DNA of 64,000 nucleotides from Brachycybe producta (GCA_036925085.1 JAUPFP010000097.1:404001-468000); one strand, 5' to 3'; shown: positions 37,509 to 51,705, numbered from the stretch's first letter. Notes: generated by a model not told the origin, from the letters alone. Program-made: numbers and translations.

Positions 37509-38631
37509 CACTTGCAATGAATTTTCGAAGTTACAAATCCATGAGCAAGCATAGACACTTCAATGACGCCCACTTCGAACTGGTGTAACTTTTGAAGCGT
37601 GCATTGCACAATGGAAATGAAGACATCACTGCATTCCAGACTTTTCTGGGAATGCATCAAATCCAAAATTTCCAATCCCGCTCGTCTGGTTCACTTGCTA
37701 TGAATTTTCAAAGTTACAGATAAATGAGCAAGCATAGACACTTCAATGACGCCCACTTCGAACTGGTGTAACTTTTGAAGCGTGCATTGCACACTGGAAA
37801 TGAAGACATCACTGCATTCCAGACTGCTCTTGCAATGTGATGCATCCAAAATTTCAATTCCCGCTCGTCTGGTTCACTTGCAATGAATTTTTGAAGTTAC
37901 AGATAAATGAGCAAGCATAGACACTTCAATGACGCCCACTTCGAACTGGTGTAACTTTTGAAGCGTGCATTGCACACTGGAAATGAAGACATCACTGCAT
38001 TTCAGACTTTTCTGGGAATGCATCAAATCCAAAATTTCCATTCCCGCTCGTCTGGTTCACTTGCTATGAATTTTCAAAGTTACAGATAAATGAGCAAGCA
38101 TAGACACTTCAATGACGCCCACTTCGAACTGGTGTAACTTTTGAAGCGTGCATTGCACACTGGAAATGAAGACATCACTGCATTCCAGACTTTTCTGGGA
38201 ATGCATCAAATCCAAAATTTCCATTCCCGCTCGTCTGGTTCACTTGCTATGAATTTTCAAAGTTACAGATAAATGAGCAAGCATAGACACTTCAATGACG
38301 CCCACTTCGAACTGGTGTAACTTTTGAAGCGTGCATTGCACACTGGAAATGAAGACATCACTGCATTCCAGACTTTTCTGGGAATGCATCAAATCCAAAA
38401 TTTCCATTCCCGCTCGTCTGGTTCACTTGCTATGAATTTTCAAAGTTACAGATAAATGAGCAAGCATAGACACTTCAATGACGCCCACTTCGAACTGGTG
38501 TAACTTTTGAAGCGTGCATTGCACACTGGAAATGAAGACATCACTGCATTCCAGACTGCTCTTGCAATGTGATGCATCCAAAATTTCAATTCCCGCTCGT
38601 CTGGTTCACTTGCAATGAATTTTTGAAGTTA

Positions 38632-38940
38632 TATAAATATTCCAAGAGGTCCAGAGTATGGTCCATGAATATTTTCAAAAAATGACAAGAAATGAGTCTT
38701 TCAGATGCCCTGAAAAGCACCGAAATGAACTCAGGAGGGCCCAACAAATTTCAGAAGACCATGAAAACCCATAAATTCAAAAAAGTAAAAATTGTCAAAA
38801 AATGAAATTCTTCCAAGAGTCTACTCTTGGAAATTTTTCAAAAAACGGCCAAAACTGAAAGTCTTCTAGATGCCTTGAAAAGCACTGAAATGAACTCAGG
38901 AGGGCCCAACAGACTTCAGATGACTATGAAAACCGTAAAC
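38632..38940. repeat. E element copy 24 (subtype S), followed by R/D hybrid
   Basis: The first monomer after E begins as R but has CACACTGG and turns into D (GACTGCTCTTGC) near 39071. The E-absent junction then comes after one monomer, at 39148. Five monomers follow in all, one fewer than the usual six. Confidence 0.92.
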
Positions 38941-39880
38941 CACTTGCAATGAATTTTCGAAGTTACAAATCCATGAGCAAGCATAGACACTTCAATGACG
39001 CCCACTTCGAACTGGTGTAACTTTTGAAGCGTGCATTGCACACTGGAAATGAAGACATCACTGCATTCCAGACTGCTCTTGCAATGTGATGCATCCAAAA
39101 TTTCAATTCCCGCTCGTCTGGTTCACTTGCAATGAATTTTTGAAGTTACAGATAAATGAGCAAGCATAGACACTTCAATGACGCCCACTTCGAACTGGTG
39201 TAACTTTTGAAGCGTGCATTGCACACTGGAAATGAAGACATCACTGCATTTCAGACTTTTCTGGGAATGCATCAAATCCAAAATTTCCATTCCCGCTCGT
39301 CTGGTTCACTTGCTATGAATTTTCAAAGTTACAGATAAATGAGCAAGCATAGACACTTCAATGACGCCCACTTCGAACTGGTGTAACTTTTGAAGCGTGC
39401 ATTGCACACTGGAAATGAAGACATCACTGCATTCCAGACTTTTCTGGGAATGCATCAAATCCAAAATTTCCATTCCCGCTCGTCTGGTTCACTTGCTATG
39501 AATTTTCAAAGTTACAGATAAATGAGCAAGCATAGACACTTCAATGACGCCCACTTCGAACTGGTGTAACTTTTGAAGCGTGCATTGCACACTGGAAATG
39601 AAGACATCACTGCATTCCAGACTTTTCTGGGAATGCATCAAATCCAAAATTTCCATTCCCGCTCGTCTGGTTCACTTGCTATGAATTTTCAAAGTTACAG
39701 ATAAATGAGCAAGCATAGACACTTCAATGACGCCCACTTCGAACTGGTGTAACTTTTGAAGCGTGCATTGCACACTGGAAATGAAGACATCACTGCATTC
39801 CAGACTGCTCTTGCAATGTGATGCATCCAAAATTTCAATTCCCGCTCGTCTGGTTCACTTGCAATGAATTTTTGAAGTTA

Positions 39881-40189
39881 TATAAATATTCCAAGAGGTC
39901 CAGAGTATGGTCCATGAATATTTTCAAAAAATGACAAGAAATGAGTCTTTCAGATGCCCTGAAAAGCACCGAAATGAACTCAGGAGGGCCCAACAAATTT
40001 CAGAAGACCATGAAAACCCATAAATTCAAAAAAGTAAAAATTGTCAAAAAATGAAATTCTTCCAAGAGTCTACTCTTGGAAATTTTTCAAAAAACGGCCA
40101 AAACTGAAAGTCTTCTAGATGCCTTGAAAAGCACTGAAATGAACTCAGGAGGGCCCAACAGACTTCAGATGACTATGAAAACCGTAAAC
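39881..40189. repeat. E element copy 25 (subtype S)
   Basis: R* follows; beyond this point no E-absent junction occurs. Four monomers to the next E. Confidence 0.92.
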
Positions 40190-40946
40190 CACTTGCAATG
40201 AATTTTCGAAGTTACAAATCCATGAGCAAGCATAGACACTTCAATGACGCCCACTTCGAACTGGTGTAACTTTTGAAGCGTGCATTGCACAATGGAAATG
40301 AAGACATCACTGCATTTCAGACTTTTCTGGGAATGCATCAAATCCAAAATTTCCATTCCCGCTCGTCTGGTTCACTTGCTATGAATTTTCAAAGTTACAG
40401 ATAAATGAGCAAGCATAGACACTTCAATGACGCCCACTTCGAACTGGTGTAACTTTTGAAGCGTGCATTGCACACTGGAAATGAAGACATCACTGCATTC
40501 CAGACTTTTCTGGGAATGCATCAAATCCAAAATTTCCATTCCCGCTCGTCTGGTTCACTTGCTATGAATTTTCAAAGTTACAGATAAATGAGCAAGCATA
40601 GACACTTCAATGACGCCCACTTCGAACTGGTGTAACTTTTGAAGCGTGCATTGCACACTGGAAATGAAGACATCACTGCATTCCAGACTTTTCTGGGAAT
40701 GCATCAAATCCAAAATTTCCATTCCCGCTCGTCTGGTTCACTTGCTATGAATTTTCAAAGTTACAGATAAATGAGCAAGCATAGACACTTCAATGACGCC
40801 CACTTCGAACTGGTGTAACTTTTGAAGCGTGCATTGCACACTGGAAATGAAGACATCACTGCATTCCAGACTGCTCTTGCAATGTGATGCATCCAAAATT
40901 TCAATTCCCGCTCGTCTGGTTCACTTGCAATGAATTTTTGAAGTTA

Positions 40947-41256
40947 TATAAATATTCCAAGAGGTCCAGAGTATGGTCCATGAATATTTTCAAAAAAATG
41001 ACAAGAAATGAGTCTTTCAGATGCCCTGAAAAGCACCGAAATGAACTCAGGAGGGCCCAACAAATTTCAGAAGACCATGAAAACCCATAAATTCAAAAAA
41101 GTAAAAATTGTCAAAAAATGAAATTCTTCCAAGAGTCTACTCTTGGAAATTTTTCAAAAAACGGCCAAAACTGAAAGTCTTCTAGATGCCTTGAAAAGCA
41201 CTGAAATGAACTCAGGAGGGCCCAACAGACTTCAGATGACTATGAAAACCGTAAAC
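40947..41256. repeat. E element copy 26 (subtype S, 7A)
   Basis: R* and five monomers follow, the same arrangement as copy 17. Confidence 0.92.
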
Positions 41257-42196
41257 CACTTGCAATGAATTTTCGAAGTTACAAATCCATGAGCAAGCAT
41301 AGACACTTCAATGACGCCCACTTCGAACTGGTGTAACTTTTGAAGCGTGCATTGCACAATGGAAATGAAGACATCACTGCATTTCAGACTTTTCTGGGAA
41401 TGCATCAAATCCAAAATTTCCATTCCCGCTCGTCTGGTTCACTTGCTATGAATTTTCAAAGTTACAGATAAATGAGCAAGCATAGACACTTCAATGACGC
41501 CCACTTCGAACTGGTGTAACTTTTGAAGCGTGCATTGCACACTGGAAATGAAGACATCACTGCATTCCAGACTTTTCTGGGAATGCATCAAATCCAAAAT
41601 TTCCATTCCCGCTCGTCTGGTTCACTTGCTATGAATTTTCAAAGTTACAGATAAATGAGCAAGCATAGACACTTCAATGACGCCCACTTCGAACTGGTGT
41701 AACTTTTGAAGCGTGCATTGCACACTGGAAATGAAGACATCACTGCATTCCAGACTTTTCTGGGAATGCATCAAATCCAAAATTTCCATTCCCGCTCGTC
41801 TGGTTCACTTGCTATGAATTTTCAAAGTTACAGATAAATGAGCAAGCATAGACACTTCAATGACGCCCACTTCGAACTGGTGTAACTTTTGAAGCGTGCA
41901 TTGCACACTGGAAATGAAGACATCACTGCATTCCAGACTTTTCTGGGAATGCATCAAATCCAAAATTTCCATTCCCGCTCGTCTGGTTCACTTGCTATGA
42001 ATTTTCAAAGTTACAGATAAATGAGCAAGCATAGACACTTCAATGACGCCCACTTCGAACTGGTGTAACTTTTGAAGCGTGCATTGCACACTGGAAATGA
42101 AGACATCACTGCATTCCAGACTGCTCTTGCAATGTGATGCATCCAAAATTTCAATTCCCGCTCGTCTGGTTCACTTGCAATGAATTTTTGAAGTTA

Positions 42197-42506
42197 TATA
42201 AATATTCCAAGAGGTCCAGAGTATGGTCCATGAATATTTTCAAAAAAATGACAAGAAATGAGTCTTTCAGATGCCCTGAAAAGCACCGAAATGAACTCAG
42301 GAGGGCCCAACAAATTTCAGAAGACCATGAAAACCCATAAATTCAAAAAAGTAAAAATTGTCAAAAAATGAAATTCTTCCAAGAGTCTACTCTTGGAAAT
42401 TTTTCAAAAAACGGCCAAAACTGAAAGTCTTCTAGATGCCTTGAAAAGCACTGAAATGAACTCAGGAGGGCCCAACAGACTTCAGATGACTATGAAAACC
42501 GTAAAC
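42197..42506. repeat. E element copy 27 (subtype S, 7A)
   Basis: Nine monomers follow, the fifth being the b monomer at 43239. Start of the 3048-bp tandem unit. Confidence 0.92.
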
Positions 42507-43238
42507 CACTTGCAATGAATTTTCGAAGTTACAAATCCATGAGCAAGCATAGACACTTCAATGACGCCCACTTCGAACTGGTGTAACTTTTGAAGCGTGC
42601 ATTGCACAATGGAAATGAAGACATCACTGCATTTCAGACTTTTCTGGGAATGCATCAAATCCAAAATTTCCATTCCCGCTCGTCTGGTTCACTTGCTATG
42701 AATTTTCAAAGTTACAGATAAATGAGCAAGCATAGACACTTCAATGACGCCCACTTCGAACTGGTGTAACTTTTGAAGCGTGCATTGCACACTGGAAATG
42801 AAGACATCACTGCATTCCAGACTTTTCTGGGAATGCATCAAATCCAAAATTTCCATTCCCGCTCGTCTGGTTCACTTGCTATGAATTTTCAAAGTTACAG
42901 ATAAATGAGCAAGCATAGACACTTCAATGACGCCCACTTCGAACTGGTGTAACTTTTGAAGCGTGCATTGCACACTGGAAATGAAGACATCACTGCATTC
43001 CAGACTTTTCTGGGAATGCATCAAATCCAAAATTTCCATTCCCGCTCGTCTGGTTCACTTGCTATGAATTTTCAAAGTTACAGATAAATGAGCAAGCATA
43101 GACACTTCAATGACGCCCACTTCGAACTGGTGTAACTTTTGAAGCGTGCATTGCACACTGGAAATGAAGACATCACTGCATTCCAGACTTTTCTGGGAAT
43201 GCATCAAATCCAACATTTCCATTCCCGCTCGTCTGGTT

Positions 43239-43420
43239 CACTTGCAATGAATTTTCGAAGTTACAGATCCATGAGCAAGCAGAGACACTTCAATGATGCC
43301 CACTTTGAACTGGTGTAACTTTAGAAGCGTGCAGTGCACACTGGAATTGAAGTTATATCTGCATTCATGCTTTTCTGGATATGCATCGAATCTAATATTT
43401 CCTTTCCTGCTCTTCTGGTT
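43239..43420. repeat. Isolated b-type monomer 1 in the right half
   Basis: A 182-bp monomer typical of the left region (GATGCCCACTTTGAACTGG, GTGCAGTGCAC, GAAGTTATATCTGCATTC, TTTCCTTTCCTGC). The F monomer before it ends CCAACATTTCC in place of CCAAAATTTCC, so a little left-type sequence came with it. Confidence 0.88.
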
Positions 43421-44177
43421 CACTTGCAATGAATTTTCGAAGTTACAAATCCATGAGCAAGCATAGACACTTCAATGACGCCCACTTCGAACTGGTGTAA
43501 CTTTTGAAGCGTGCATTGCACACTGGAAATGAAGACATCACTGCATTCCAGACTTTTCTGGGAATGCATCAAATCCAAAATTTCCATTCCCGCTCGTCTG
43601 GTTCACTTGCTATGAATTTTCAAAGTTACAGATAAATGAGCAAGCATAGACACTTCAATGACGCCCACTTCGAACTGGTGTAACTTTTGAAGCGTGCATT
43701 GCACACTGGAAATGAAGACATCACTGCATTCCAGACTTTTCTGGGAATGCATCAAATCCAAAATTTCCATTCCCGCTCGTCTGGTTCACTTGCTATGAAT
43801 TTTCAAAGTTACAGATAAATGAGCAAGCATAGACACTTCAATGACGCCCACTTCGAACTGGTGTAACTTTTGAAGCGTGCATTGCACACTGGAAATGAAG
43901 ACATCACTGCATTCCAGACTTTTCTGGGAATGCATCAAATCCAAAATTTCCATTCCCGCTCGTCTGGTTCACTTGCTATGAATTTTCAAAGTTACAGATA
44001 AATGAGCAAGCATAGACACTTCAATGACGCCCACTTCGAACTGGTGTAACTTTTGAAGCGTGCATTGCACACTGGAAATGAAGACATCACTGCATTCCAG
44101 ACTGCTCTTGCAATGTGATGCATCCAAAATTTCAATTCCCGCTCGTCTGGTTCACTTGCAATGAATTTTTGAAGTTA

Positions 44178-44487
44178 TATAAATATTCCAAGAGGTCCAG
44201 AGTATGGTCCATGAATATTTTCAAAAAAATGACAAGAAATGAGTCTTTCAGATGCCCTGAAAAGCACCGAAATGAACTCAGGAGGGCCCAACAAATTTCA
44301 GAAGACCATGAAAACCCATAAATTCAAAAAAGTAAAAATTGTCAAAAAATGAAATTCTTCCAAGAGTCTACTCTTGGAAATTTTTCAAAAAACGGCCAAA
44401 ACTGAAAGTCTTCTAGATGCCTTGAAAAGCACTGAAATGAACTCAGGAGGGCCCAACAGACTTCAGATGACTATGAAAACCGTAAAC
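44178..44487. repeat. E element copy 28 (subtype S, 7A)
   Basis: Middle E of the first 3048-bp unit; four monomers follow. Confidence 0.92.
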
Positions 44488-45244
44488 CACTTGCAATGAA
44501 TTTTCGAAGTTACAAATCCATGAGCAAGCATAGACACTTCAATGACGCCCACTTCGAACTGGTGTAACTTTTGAAGCGTGCATTGCACAATGGAAATGAA
44601 GACATCACTGCATTTCAGACTTTTCTGGGAATGCATCAAATCCAAAATTTCCATTCCCGCTCGTCTGGTTCACTTGCTATGAATTTTCAAAGTTACAGAT
44701 AAATGAGCAAGCATAGACACTTCAATGACGCCCACTTCGAACTGGTGTAACTTTTGAAGCGTGCATTGCACACTGGAAATGAAGACATCACTGCATTCCA
44801 GACTTTTCTGGGAATGCATCAAATCCAAAATTTCCATTCCCGCTCGTCTGGTTCACTTGCTATGAATTTTCAAAGTTACAGATAAATGAGCAAGCATAGA
44901 CACTTCAATGACGCCCACTTCGAACTGGTGTAACTTTTGAAGCGTGCATTGCACACTGGAAATGAAGACATCACTGCATTCCAGACTTTTCTGGGAATGC
45001 ATCAAATCCAAAATTTCCATTCCCGCTCGTCTGGTTCACTTGCTATGAATTTTCAAAGTTACAGATAAATGAGCAAGCATAGACACTTCAATGACGCCCA
45101 CTTCGAACTGGTGTAACTTTTGAAGCGTGCATTGCACACTGGAAATGAAGACATCACTGCATTCCAGACTGCTCTTGCAATGTGATGCATCCAAAATTTC
45201 AATTCCCGCTCGTCTGGTTCACTTGCAATGAATTTTTGAAGTTA

Positions 45245-45554
45245 TATAAATATTCCAAGAGGTCCAGAGTATGGTCCATGAATATTTTCAAAAAAATGAC
45301 AAGAAATGAGTCTTTCAGATGCCCTGAAAAGCACCGAAATGAACTCAGGAGGGCCCAACAAATTTCAGAAGACCATGAAAACCCATAAATTCAAAAAAGT
45401 AAAAATTGTCAAAAAATGAAATTCTTCCAAGAGTCTACTCTTGGAAATTTTTCAAAAAACGGCCAAAACTGAAAGTCTTCTAGATGCCTTGAAAAGCACT
45501 GAAATGAACTCAGGAGGGCCCAACAGACTTCAGATGACTATGAAAACCGTAAAC
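45245..45554. repeat. E element copy 29 (subtype S, 7A)
   Basis: Start of the second 3048-bp unit; nine monomers follow with b at 46287. Confidence 0.92.
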
Positions 45555-46286
45555 CACTTGCAATGAATTTTCGAAGTTACAAATCCATGAGCAAGCATAG
45601 ACACTTCAATGACGCCCACTTCGAACTGGTGTAACTTTTGAAGCGTGCATTGCACAATGGAAATGAAGACATCACTGCATTTCAGACTTTTCTGGGAATG
45701 CATCAAATCCAAAATTTCCATTCCCGCTCGTCTGGTTCACTTGCTATGAATTTTCAAAGTTACAGATAAATGAGCAAGCATAGACACTTCAATGACGCCC
45801 ACTTCGAACTGGTGTAACTTTTGAAGCGTGCATTGCACACTGGAAATGAAGACATCACTGCATTCCAGACTTTTCTGGGAATGCATCAAATCCAAAATTT
45901 CCATTCCCGCTCGTCTGGTTCACTTGCTATGAATTTTCAAAGTTACAGATAAATGAGCAAGCATAGACACTTCAATGACGCCCACTTCGAACTGGTGTAA
46001 CTTTTGAAGCGTGCATTGCACACTGGAAATGAAGACATCACTGCATTCCAGACTTTTCTGGGAATGCATCAAATCCAAAATTTCCATTCCCGCTCGTCTG
46101 GTTCACTTGCTATGAATTTTCAAAGTTACAGATAAATGAGCAAGCATAGACACTTCAATGACGCCCACTTCGAACTGGTGTAACTTTTGAAGCGTGCATT
46201 GCACACTGGAAATGAAGACATCACTGCATTCCAGACTTTTCTGGGAATGCATCAAATCCAACATTTCCATTCCCGCTCGTCTGGTT

Positions 46287-46468
46287 CACTTGCAATGAAT
46301 TTTCGAAGTTACAGATCCATGAGCAAGCAGAGACACTTCAATGATGCCCACTTTGAACTGGTGTAACTTTAGAAGCGTGCAGTGCACACTGGAATTGAAG
46401 TTATATCTGCATTCATGCTTTTCTGGATATGCATCGAATCTAATATTTCCTTTCCTGCTCTTCTGGTT
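46287..46468. repeat. Isolated b-type monomer 2
   Basis: Identical in type to the one 3048 bp upstream and in the same position relative to its E neighbours; a product of the 3048-bp block duplication. Confidence 0.88.
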
Positions 46469-47225
46469 CACTTGCAATGAATTTTCGAAGTTACAAATCC
46501 ATGAGCAAGCATAGACACTTCAATGACGCCCACTTCGAACTGGTGTAACTTTTGAAGCGTGCATTGCACACTGGAAATGAAGACATCACTGCATTCCAGA
46601 CTTTTCTGGGAATGCATCAAATCCAAAATTTCCATTCCCGCTCGTCTGGTTCACTTGCTATGAATTTTCAAAGTTACAGATAAATGAGCAAGCATAGACA
46701 CTTCAATGACGCCCACTTCGAACTGGTGTAACTTTTGAAGCGTGCATTGCACACTGGAAATGAAGACATCACTGCATTCCAGACTTTTCTGGGAATGCAT
46801 CAAATCCAAAATTTCCATTCCCGCTCGTCTGGTTCACTTGCTATGAATTTTCAAAGTTACAGATAAATGAGCAAGCATAGACACTTCAATGACGCCCACT
46901 TCGAACTGGTGTAACTTTTGAAGCGTGCATTGCACACTGGAAATGAAGACATCACTGCATTCCAGACTTTTCTGGGAATGCATCAAATCCAAAATTTCCA
47001 TTCCCGCTCGTCTGGTTCACTTGCTATGAATTTTCAAAGTTACAGATAAATGAGCAAGCATAGACACTTCAATGACGCCCACTTCGAACTGGTGTAACTT
47101 TTGAAGCGTGCATTGCACACTGGAAATGAAGACATCACTGCATTCCAGACTGCTCTTGCAATGTGATGCATCCAAAATTTCAATTCCCGCTCGTCTGGTT
47201 CACTTGCAATGAATTTTTGAAGTTA

Positions 47226-47535
47226 TATAAATATTCCAAGAGGTCCAGAGTATGGTCCATGAATATTTTCAAAAAAATGACAAGAAATGAGTCTTTCAGA
47301 TGCCCTGAAAAGCACCGAAATGAACTCAGGAGGGCCCAACAAATTTCAGAAGACCATGAAAACCCATAAATTCAAAAAAGTAAAAATTGTCAAAAAATGA
47401 AATTCTTCCAAGAGTCTACTCTTGGAAATTTTTCAAAAAACGGCCAAAACTGAAAGTCTTCTAGATGCCTTGAAAAGCACTGAAATGAACTCAGGAGGGC
47501 CCAACAGACTTCAGATGACTATGAAAACCGTAAAC
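47226..47535. repeat. E element copy 30 (subtype S, 7A)
   Basis: Counterpart of copy 28. The GAGGAAGC single-base marker (47936) lies 400 bp after it. Six monomers follow, one with a missing T near 48463. Confidence 0.92.
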
Positions 47536-48657
47536 CACTTGCAATGAATTTTCGAAGTTACAAATCCATGAGCAAGCATAGACACTTCAATGACGCCCAC
47601 TTCGAACTGGTGTAACTTTTGAAGCGTGCATTGCACAATGGAAATGAAGACATCACTGCATTTCAGACTTTTCTGGGAATGCATCAAATCCAAAATTTCC
47701 ATTCCCGCTCGTCTGGTTCACTTGCTATGAATTTTCAAAGTTACAGATAAATGAGCAAGCATAGACACTTCAATGACGCCCACTTCGAACTGGTGTAACT
47801 TTTGAAGCGTGCATTGCACACTGGAAATGAAGACATCACTGCATTCCAGACTTTTCTGGGAATGCATCAAATCCAAAATTTCCATTCCCGCTCGTCTGGT
47901 TCACTTGCTATGAATTTTCAAAGTTACAGATAAATGAGGAAGCATAGACACTTCAATGACGCCCACTTCGAACTGGTGTAACTTTTGAAGCGTGCATTGC
48001 ACACTGGAAATGAAGACATCACTGCATTCCAGACTTTTCTGGGAATGCATCAAATCCAAAATTTCCATTCCCGCTCGTCTGGTTCACTTGCTATGAATTT
48101 TCAAAGTTACAGATAAATGAGCAAGCATAGACACTTCAATGACGCCCACTTCGAACTGGTGTAACTTTTGAAGCGTGCATTGCACACTGGAAATGAAGAC
48201 ATCACTGCATTCCAGACTTTTCTGGGAATGCATCAAATCCAAAATTTCCATTCCCGCTCGTCTGGTTCACTTGCTATGAATTTTCAAAGTTACAGATAAA
48301 TGAGCAAGCATAGACACTTCAATGACGCCCACTTCGAACTGGTGTAACTTTTGAAGCGTGCATTGCACACTGGAAATGAAGACATCACTGCATTCCAGAC
48401 TTTTCTGGGAATGCATCAAATCCAAAATTTCCATTCCCGCTCGTCTGGTTCACTTGCTATGAATTTCAAAGTTACAGATAAATGAGCAAGCATAGACACT
48501 TCAATGACGCCCACTTCGAACTGGTGTAACTTTTGAAGCGTGCATTGCACACTGGAAATGAAGACATCACTGCATTCCAGACTGCTCTTGCAATGTGATG
48601 CATCCAAAATTTCAATTCCCGCTCGTCTGGTTCACTTGCAATGAATTTTTGAAGTTA

Positions 48658-48967
48658 TATAAATATTCCAAGAGGTCCAGAGTATGGTCCATGAATATTT
48701 TCAAAAAAATGACAAGAAATGAGTCTTTCAGATGCCCTGAAAAGCACCGAAATGAACTCAGGAGGGCCCAACAAATTTCAGAAGACCATGAAAACCCATA
48801 AATTCAAAAAAGTAAAAATTGTCAAAAAATGAAATTCTTCCAAGAGTCTACTCTTGGAAATTTTTCAAAAAACGGCCAAAACTGAAAGTCTTCTAGATGC
48901 CTTGAAAAGCACTGAAATGAACTCAGGAGGGCCCAACAGACTTCAGATGACTATGAAAACCGTAAAC
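48658..48967. repeat. E element copy 31 (subtype S, 7A)
   Basis: Ten monomers follow, tied with copy 3 for the longest E-free run in the composite region, because the b to R* exchange near 49882 left no E. Confidence 0.92.
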
Positions 48968-49699
48968 CACTTGCAATGAATTTTCGAAGTTACAAATCCA
49001 TGAGCAAGCATAGACACTTCAATGACGCCCACTTCGAACTGGTGTAACTTTTGAAGCGTGCATTGCACAATGGAAATGAAGACATCACTGCATTTCAGAC
49101 TTTTCTGGGAATGCATCAAATCCAAAATTTCCATTCCCGCTCGTCTGGTTCACTTGCTATGAATTTTCAAAGTTACAGATAAATGAGCAAGCATAGACAC
49201 TTCAATGACGCCCACTTCGAACTGGTGTAACTTTTGAAGCGTGCATTGCACACTGGAAATGAAGACATCACTGCATTCCAGACTTTTCTGGGAATGCATC
49301 AAATCCAAAATTTCCATTCCCGCTCGTCTGGTTCACTTGCTATGAATTTTCAAAGTTACAGATAAATGAGCAAGCATAGACACTTCAATGACGCCCACTT
49401 CGAACTGGTGTAACTTTTGAAGCGTGCATTGCACACTGGAAATGAAGACATCACTGCATTCCAGACTTTTCTGGGAATGCATCAAATCCAAAATTTCCAT
49501 TCCCGCTCGTCTGGTTCACTTGCTATGAATTTTCAAAGTTACAGATAAATGAGCAAGCATAGACACTTCAATGACGCCCACTTCGAACTGGTGTAACTTT
49601 TGAAGCGTGCATTGCACACTGGAAATGAAGACATCACTGCATTCCAGACTTTTCTGGGAATGCATCAAATCCAACATTTCCATTCCCGCTCGTCTGGTT

Positions 49700-49881
49700 C
49701 ACTTGCAATGAATTTTCGAAGTTACAGATCCATGAGCAAGCAGAGACACTTCAATGATGCCCACTTTGAACTGGTGTAACTTTAGAAGCGTGCAGTGCAC
49801 ACTGGAATTGAAGTTATATCTGCATTCATGCTTTTCTGGATATGCATCGAATCTAATATTTCCTTTCCTGCTCTTCTGGTT
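49700..49881. repeat. Isolated b-type monomer 3, joined directly to an R* monomer
   Basis: After this b monomer the array continues with an R* monomer (CACAATGG, GCATTTCAGAC), a form otherwise found right after E. It is then followed by the GAGGAAGC marker 400 bp later, exactly as after the E copies at 47226 and 57605. This is an exchange that joined b to post-E sequence and left no E between them. Confidence 0.82.
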
Positions 49882-50821
49882 CACTTGCAATGAATTTTCG
49901 AAGTTACAAATCCATGAGCAAGCATAGACACTTCAATGACGCCCACTTCGAACTGGTGTAACTTTTGAAGCGTGCATTGCACAATGGAAATGAAGACATC
50001 ACTGCATTTCAGACTTTTCTGGGAATGCATCAAATCCAAAATTTCCATTCCCGCTCGTCTGGTTCACTTGCTATGAATTTTCAAAGTTACAGATAAATGA
50101 GCAAGCATAGACACTTCAATGACGCCCACTTCGAACTGGTGTAACTTTTGAAGCGTGCATTGCACACTGGAAATGAAGACATCACTGCATTCCAGACTTT
50201 TCTGGGAATGCATCAAATCCAAAATTTCCATTCCCGCTCGTCTGGTTCACTTGCTATGAATTTTCAAAGTTACAGATAAATGAGGAAGCATAGACACTTC
50301 AATGACGCCCACTTCGAACTGGTGTAACTTTTGAAGCGTGCATTGCACACTGGAAATGAAGACATCACTGCATTCCAGACTTTTCTGGGAATGCATCAAA
50401 TCCAAAATTTCCATTCCCGCTCGTCTGGTTCACTTGCTATGAATTTTCAAAGTTACAGATAAATGAGCAAGCATAGACACTTCAATGACGCCCACTTCGA
50501 ACTGGTGTAACTTTTGAAGCGTGCATTGCACACTGGAAATGAAGACATCACTGCATTCCAGACTTTTCTGGGAATGCATCAAATCCAAAATTTCCATTCC
50601 CGCTCGTCTGGTTCACTTGCTATGAATTTTCAAAGTTACAGATAAATGAGCAAGCATAGACACTTCAATGACGCCCACTTCGAACTGGTGTAACTTTTGA
50701 AGCGTGCATTGCACACTGGAAATGAAGACATCACTGCATTCCAGACTGCTCTTGCAATGTGATGCATCCAAAATTTCAATTCCCGCTCGTCTGGTTCACT
50801 TGCAATGAATTTTTGAAGTTA

Positions 50822-51131
50822 TATAAATATTCCAAGAGGTCCAGAGTATGGTCCATGAATATTTTCAAAAAAATGACAAGAAATGAGTCTTTCAGATGCC
50901 CTGAAAAGCACCGAAATGAACTCAGGAGGGCCCAACAAATTTCAGAAGACCATGAAAACCCATAAATTCAAAAAAGTAAAAATTGTCAAAAAATGAAATT
51001 CTTCCAAGAGTCTACTCTTGGAAATTTTTCAAAAAACGGCCAAAACTGAAAGTCTTCTAGATGCCTTGAAAAGCACTGAAATGAACTCAGGAGGGCCCAA
51101 CAGACTTCAGATGACTATGAAAACCGTAAAC
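50822..51131. repeat. E element copy 32 (subtype S, 7A)
   Basis: R* and three monomers in all before the first T-subtype E. Confidence 0.92.
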
Positions 51132-51705
51132 CACTTGCAATGAATTTTCGAAGTTACAAATCCATGAGCAAGCATAGACACTTCAATGACGCCCACTTCG
51201 AACTGGTGTAACTTTTGAAGCGTGCATTGCACAATGGAAATGAAGACATCACTGCATTTCAGACTTTTCTGGGAATGCATCAAATCCAAAATTTCCATTC
51301 CCGCTCGTCTGGTTCACTTGCTATGAATTTTCAAAGTTACAGATAAATGAGCAAGCATAGACACTTCAATGACGCCCACTTCGAACTGGTGTAACTTTTG
51401 AAGCGTGCATTGCACACTGGAAATGAAGACATCACTGCATTCCAGACTTTTCTGGGAATGCATCAAATCCAAAATTTCCATTCCCGCTCGTCTGGTTCAC
51501 TTGCTATGAATTTTCAAAGTTACAGATAAATGAGCAAGCATAGACACTTCAATGACGCCCACTTCGAACTGGTGTAACTTTTGAAGCGTGCATTGCACAC
51601 TGGAAATGAAGACATCACTGCATTCCAGACTGCTCTTGCAATGTGATGCATCCAAAATTTCAATTCCCGCTCGTCTGGTTCACTTGCAATGAATTTTTGA
51701 AGTTA

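Larger units (their letters stand above)
33421..39880. repeat. Satellite runs among E copies 19-25
   Basis: Spacing is 6, 2, 4, 3, 6 and 5 monomers. The order of E subtypes, spacing and E-absent junctions from about 33.4 to 36.6 kb repeats that of about 18.2 to 21.4 kb at offset 15182 bp (junctions 18629 to 33811 and 20578 to 35760). Near 37141-37165 an F monomer is fused to the D ending TTTCAATTCCC just ahead of E, the only E without a full D neighbour. Confidence 0.85.
40190..50821. repeat. Satellite runs among E copies 25-32, homogenised R* form
   Basis: Spacing is 4, 5, 9, 4, 9, 6 and 10 monomers. Every E here is followed by R* and no E-absent junction remains. Single b monomers sit at 43239, 46287 and 49700. 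A 3048-bp unit (E copies 27-29) is repeated directly (copies 29-30 onward). One monomer has GAATTTCAAAG in place of GAATTTTCAAAG near 48463, a single-base deletion. Confidence 0.87.
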
